Source: Beroe ovata (lineage: Eukaryota; Ctenophora; Nuda; Beroida; Beroidae). Taken from it: a stretch of 24,150 bases of DNA. A program made the translations under genes and the position numbers. The stretch covers positions 1 to 24,150 of the forward strand of contig CAMPET010000262.1 in assembly GCA_946803715.1 (NCBI GenBank). Direction: 5' to 3'. Positions 19,576-24,150 of this stretch are shown in pieces. Numbering within the stretch: the stretch's first letter is position 1; each line of letters starts with the position of its first letter. The notes under the pieces were generated by a model that did not search any database, was not told where the DNA came from, and was given only the letters and a program-made list of their open reading frames with translations.

Positions 19576-19836
19576 TCAAGTCTCATATAAAAGGCCTTCC
19601 CCTTCATTTCTTGCATATAATTTCCTCCAGATTTTTGCTCGTTCCTGATTTTGGTCCCTGTCTTTCTTGACGGCCTGGTCGATACATGATTTGGTCGTGA
19701 ACTGACCCTGGAATTTGTAGTGTGCATTGTGTGAAACAGTCACGACTTTGAGTGGTGCGTTATGGTGATAAGATCGATTTGCCATAATCCATTGTGTATT
19801 CGTAGTTCGTACTGTCACTATGAAATCAAGTTCCAT
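19576..19836 (-). CDS. Unidentified 86-codon ORF, coding-like
   Basis: The frame runs from an ATG (TCTATGGAA) to TGA with no intron needed. The composition looks protein-like: MELDFIVTVRTTNTQWIM, then ANRSYHHNAPLKVVTVSHN, then a basic helix-like region with IWRKLYARNEGEG. It has neither low complexity nor overlap with a better frame, and codon choice is varied. I do not recognise the family. It has no signal peptide or membrane segment, so it would be a small, basic, soluble protein. It could instead be the last exon of a longer gene or an old retroposed fragment. Confidence 0.35.
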   Translation of the reverse strand: MELDFIVTVRTTNTQWIMANRSYHHNAPLKVVTVSHNAHYKFQGQFTTKSCIDQAVKKDRDQNQERAKIWRKLYARNEGEGLLYET

Positions 19837-22020
19837 AGATATTAGGTTATGTTTTCATGTTTTGATATCGCCACCTTTCGATTAACAAATTGTTCATTAT
19901 CACACTGTTGATCATGCTGGACCTAGACTAGGTTTGTGAGCATTGTGTCATTAAACTGCCTGTCTATAGGAATTTCCACCATATTAACCTCGCTAAACCT
20001 ATCATGGAAGCATAATGAATATCCTCGGTTTCGTCTGGGGCCTTTATGCTCCAATTCCTGCTTTTTCTTTGAACCTTCAGATTTTATATTTCATATGGAC
20101 TATCCAAGGTTATTCCAAACTTGGAATGTCGAAAATAGCAAACGACCACATATGATTTCGCACTGCCTAGCTAAAATAAATCCCCTCTCGCTCTAGACTG
20201 AAAGTGTTAATATATCATGTCCTCTCGGGTCTCTTGGAAGGTTCATATTATATTAACCAAACTCAAAATAGAAAATTCCTCAGCCACTCACGGTGGTACT
20301 GATCTGAACCCAGCTGGTGTGACATTCATATGGTCTAAAACCACTTGTTGCCGCGGTGTCAGCAGCCTAGGTAATGTGGGAACAAACGTGGTATTTTATC
20401 TCACTACAGCTCAAATTAGAGAGAGAGAGAGAAAGACAACACATTGCTGATCAGAGCTAGTAGACACTCCGTACTTCAGTATGAACTTGTGTCGGGTGGC
20501 CACCACAGAGCTAGAATACCGAGAATCACATGGAATCTCAGGGGCTTTGTATGCATGTGTTATGCTCATTATCACCCGTTATAGAAGTATAGTAGACGAG
20601 ACACTTAACATCTGATTGATTCTCCCAAATTTGCTTCAGTTGGGTGGTTATGCTAGGCATGTGTCTAGAATATCCTGCATATCATAGCTATTATAGTTTG
20701 CCGCCCCTCCATCATGACTCACATGTATCAGCTAGGCTTTTCCAGCCAGCTGACCCACCCCATGATGTTTCACGTTGAGCTATTGCATTACTTCATGAGG
20801 CTGGCTAGTGGCTATAGGACGTATTGATCCCGCTTAACTGAGTTTCAGTCTGCCTTTTCATAACTGATTATGTGAACTTTATGAGATTATGATGACGGGT
20901 CCTACGATCCGCAGACCCATATGATAATGATAAGATGAGCTATAGCTAGGCCGGGTCCTACTCACTCTCACTCATTGCTCTATTATAGTCTCAGTGTGTT
21001 GATGCGAGTCTCATTGAGGAACAATGGGCACTGTACACGACTGTATGGAGCTCTCTATAGGCGGACTATTGAGTGAGAGGGCTGCAGGTGGTGTCATAGA
21101 CTGCAGCTGCTGCAGGCTGTCTGTGCCACACCCACTTTTACCAGAGAGAGAGAGCTGGTCTGAGCCAGGACATGATGTAGGAGTCTGGGTTTTACCATGA
21201 TATGAGACTGCGGGATAACACACTCACACACTCACACACACTCACACACTGGTCGGCGGACCCGCGCGAGTAAGTGTAAAGTAATAATAGTAAAGTACTT
21301 GGTTCCGACAGTCCTGATATTATGATAATCTCCCGAGACCGCAACGCTGATCACAGCCACATGATCTCTAGCAAATTAACACGACTTTCCGGAAACTGTC
21401 CTTCCCTTCAATGAAGAACTGTTTATGATGTCCATCGTAATATATGTGTGTGTCCGTCTTTCGTAATGATTTCTCGACAGTGTAATGTCAGTTGATGGCA
21501 GTTGATGACGAGGCATGGCTGTCGCGATGGACGATGGGGTCTCTGTAAAAACTACTTCATATATCCTGTCTAGCCACTGCCATTACTTGAATTTCCATTA
21601 TGCTCCATTGTTAACGCAGCCAGATTAAGCGCGCAGCTCGCGTGCAGTGTTATAGAGACAATCTATATCGCGTGCGCAGCTGTGAAGAGAGATATAGTCC
21701 ATGATAAGTGTCACCTCAGTGTTATAACTGATCCCAATTTTGTACTGATCCCGATTATATGGTTCTCTACATATCTGATCCATATATTGTTCTGGGGAGA
21801 CCATTTCCTAGGAAGGGACACAGCATGCTCTTCAAAACGTTTCGACCGTCCAATAGAATGATAATCAAGTACTGCTAATCGCATTACACCACAAAATATC
21901 ATGATTCGCAACTCAGTAAGGTTATAATAGAGTTAGATATGCCAGTCTAGAGGTGATGGAGGAATCCACTGTACATATTACCTATAGAGCTCTTGGTGGT
22001 GTGCCAGAATAGCAGCCATG
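19837..22020. other. Long interval without supported genes
   Basis: I found no exon on either strand that combined a good frame with splice sites. Short simple repeats are present: GA dinucleotides at about 20418-20432 and 21142-21154, and a CA-rich run near 21220. Several frames of 60-90 codons exist, but their sequences look random. Confidence 0.4.
21220..21250 (+). repeat. CA-rich microsatellite
   Basis: An interrupted run of CACACT and CACACA units. The same style of interrupted CA repeat ends the window. Confidence 0.85.
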
Positions 22021-22023
22021 TGT

Positions 22024-22098
22024 CACGTGACAGGTCTACGGGATCACGTGACCACAGGTCTACCGGATCACGTGATCACAGGTCTACCGGATCACGTG
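22024..22098 (+). repeat. 24-bp minisatellite with an E-box in each unit
   Basis: Units of the form GGATCACGTGATCACAGG followed by TCTACC repeat about three and a half times. CACGTG lies at 22024, 22045, 22069 and 22093 (spacing 21, 24, 24). Because 24 is divisible by three, two frames stay open and give an eight-residue repeat (STGSRDHR), which I do not regard as a protein. TCACGTGA is a preferred bHLH-zipper site, so the array could bind such factors. Confidence 0.85.
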
Positions 22099-22104
22099 AT
22101 CGAC

Positions 22105-24100
22105 CCCGCGACACTTCATTACCTTCGACATGGGATTCGCGACGCGTGTGCCCGCGACACATCGTCCCCGCCGCCGGATATGGATATGAGTGGAAGAGTC
22201 CAACAGAGTTATATAAGAAGGAGTTGAGATCGGGCAGTCACAATTAGGGGTCATGAGGATTTGTACTTGTCTGCAGTCCGGAGTTGATGAAGAGGAGATG
22301 CTTCCTCTTCCTCGCTCTTCTCTCTCGTCATCACGGCATGTCGAGTTCTGCAATTTGCACCCTATCTCATATAATTGTTGTGTAGGTATGATGATGTCAT
22401 TTTAAAAGAATTCCCTACATTTCATGATTACTTCATCCTATTGTACCTGCTCGGCAGAACATGCTGTTTTTTGTCTGATATATTCATCCTCCCTCCGTTT
22501 TCTAGTCACATTTCTATTTTGGGAGGTCGTTACTTATGCATCACTCAGGAACATTCCTCTTGAAAGTAGTTTGCTCTACTCCTGATGTTATGCATTACAC
22601 ACGCCGGATATGGATTTCCCATTACAACTAGGCCACTCTGTTCAGCCAGCTTCACCATACACCCTACACAGATACTGTATATATTTGAGAAAGCTCCTTT
22701 CAGTTGCTCCTTTTAGTTGAACCATTTTCGCTCCATCATATAGTTACGATCAACATTTGGAGAGGGGTTATTTTCAAGAGTCGCATAGTTACGATGCTAG
22801 ATTCCCTGCCATAGGCGCACCAAGCTAGACACACATAGCAGATAAGAAAAGCATTATCGAGTTTTCATAGAAGTAGAACTTTGTCCAATTGCTGCGCGCG
22901 CGATCCTTGCACTATTTTTCTCAGACTACGCGGTATGATCGCATATACAGTTCATTATATCCATGGTTGCTATGATATATACGTACTCCCAGTAATTTCA
23001 CCATCCCATTCTGTACCAGGGCACCACTCTCGCTAAATCGGAGTTATAGCGTCCGTTCGCTGACCAAATAGGTATACCTACCTGTATTATACATGGAAAT
23101 ATCGAAGGTCATTCTGCTGTTTATATTTTCCCCGTTTTTGAGGCAGTCAAAGCAAGCAAATCGATCGCATGTTGATGATCATTCATAGCTTTACCTATTC
23201 TACTATAAACATATGTACCAAAACGTGTGTGTTCACGTCATGGTCCATCGCATGAGATGCCACTCTATATAACCTTGCTCCAAGAGCTGAAATAGGTATG
23301 TCTCGCGATATATTCCATCTTTATTTCGTTGTGCTTACTCATGAACATTAAATCCCAAAACGCACATGATGCCTGCTTGGCACATGCACCACACATTGTC
23401 AATTGTCAGTGGTTTTTGCCAATGCTCTGGAATAACCGTTCAGGTATTTGTGGAATATTGAAATTGATATCACCGGTCCTGGCCTTATCTTGACCCCTGG
23501 GCCCTGGCCTTATCTTGACCCCTGCAGCTCATTGATATGCCGAGGTAGGTATACTACGGTAGCTTGCACCAGGAGACAATGTGTACCTGGCCTGGTCCCC
23601 CGGGACGGGGAGTCAGAAGTATGTTCCCAGTTTTACCGCGGTACTTTTACAACTGTTTCCTAAACTCATGACACAGCTTTTCTCCTCACCCAAACATGAT
23701 GCCTGAAGGGAGTTAGGGCTGCCTGAAATCGATAATATGAGTCGCCCTAATTAGATAAAAGCCGCGACTGATAGTTTAGCCGTAGTTTTCATGTTATAGC
23801 CCTCGGCTACACAATGACCCATATTTTCCATTTGAAGTCTATCACACCATGATATTCGGAGATTAATTGACTTCATTAATCACGTAATTGATTGTTAGCA
23901 ATGTCACGGATAGGACACGTGACCGGATATGCTCCCTTCTCATTGGGTAAGCCCCACTTTGGCAGATCGTATCTGTAGTTTGGAGAGTTCCGCTATCTAA
24001 ACGCGGTCTCGCGCGCGCGGACTGGTAATAACTTTCCGGCTCAGTAGAGGTCTACTGTAAATCATCGCGGAGTGACCGACACAAATAGAAAACGCGGTAA
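22105..24100. other. Interval without supported genes
   Basis: No exon is supported. CG-rich words occur near 22130-22175 and 24002-24015. One more CACGTG lies near 23917. Confidence 0.4.
23478..23525 (+). repeat. 25-bp tandem pair
   Basis: CCTGGCCTTATCTTGACCCC occurs twice in succession, 25 bp apart. Confidence 0.85.
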
Positions 24101-24105
24101 TGGGT

Positions 24106-24150
24106 ACACACACACACTCACAAACACACACACACACTCACAAACACACA
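24106..24150 (+). repeat. CA microsatellite with 20-bp higher period
   Basis: The block CACACACTCACAAACACACA repeats twice with a 20-bp period and runs to the window edge, so its full length is unknown. Confidence 0.85.

Noticed and set aside
22024-22098. CRISPR-like array
   Set aside because: Units are contiguous with no unique spacers, and the genome is clearly eukaryotic.
21993-22247. ORF with an eight-residue repeat (STGSRDHR)
   Set aside because: The repeat is the translation of a 24-bp minisatellite and the frame has no other protein-like part.

Overview
The window looks like animal nuclear DNA, most likely from a marine invertebrate. Coding exons are split by GT-AG introns, two seven-helix receptors are intact, one gene carries Kelch repeats, and most of the rest is AT-rich non-coding sequence full of repeats. 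The receptor style and a secreted-type exon with WIWT and YCR motifs suggest a deuterostome such as an echinoderm, hemichordate or lancelet. That is a guess from memory of families, not a measurement. Eight isolated single Ns (205, 1229, 2272, 3127, 5303, 5574, 8387, 9303) look like contig joins, so local order should be read with care.

Layout. Positions 1-3850 are a repeat field: five full or partial copies (A-E) of one element of up to about 0.8 kb, whose core is a degenerate 15-bp periodicity built on TGTC, plus an AT-rich foldback element. Positions 4365-5204 (minus) hold three internal exons of a Kelch-repeat protein. Positions 6364-6774 (minus) hold one exon of a probable extracellular protein. 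A 915-bp block at 8388-9302 is an exact copy of 10053-10967 and is bounded on both sides by single Ns, so it is best read as an assembly duplicate.

The main gene is a plus-strand coiled-coil protein at 9480-16251. I reconstruct five coding exons (9480-9554, 10233-10304, 10620-10673, 14088-15928, 16023-16251) that join in frame to about 756 residues. Its 3.4-kb third intron contains a complete antisense single-exon rhodopsin-class GPCR (10939-12069). A second, unrelated single-exon GPCR (17281-18423, minus) converges on the 3' end of the coiled-coil gene. The 3' end itself carries a roughly 200-bp tandem duplication that includes the last codons and the stop.

From 18.5 kb onward there is little recognisable coding sequence: a candidate tRNA-derived SINE (18909-19119), an unidentified 86-codon ORF (19576-19836, minus), a 24-bp minisatellite whose every unit contains a CACGTG E-box (22024-22098), and CA-rich microsatellites. 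I found no CRISPR array, rRNA or confident tRNA gene. The sequence gives no evidence that these genes act in one pathway; the neighbourhood is ordinary animal gene layout apart from the nested receptor.
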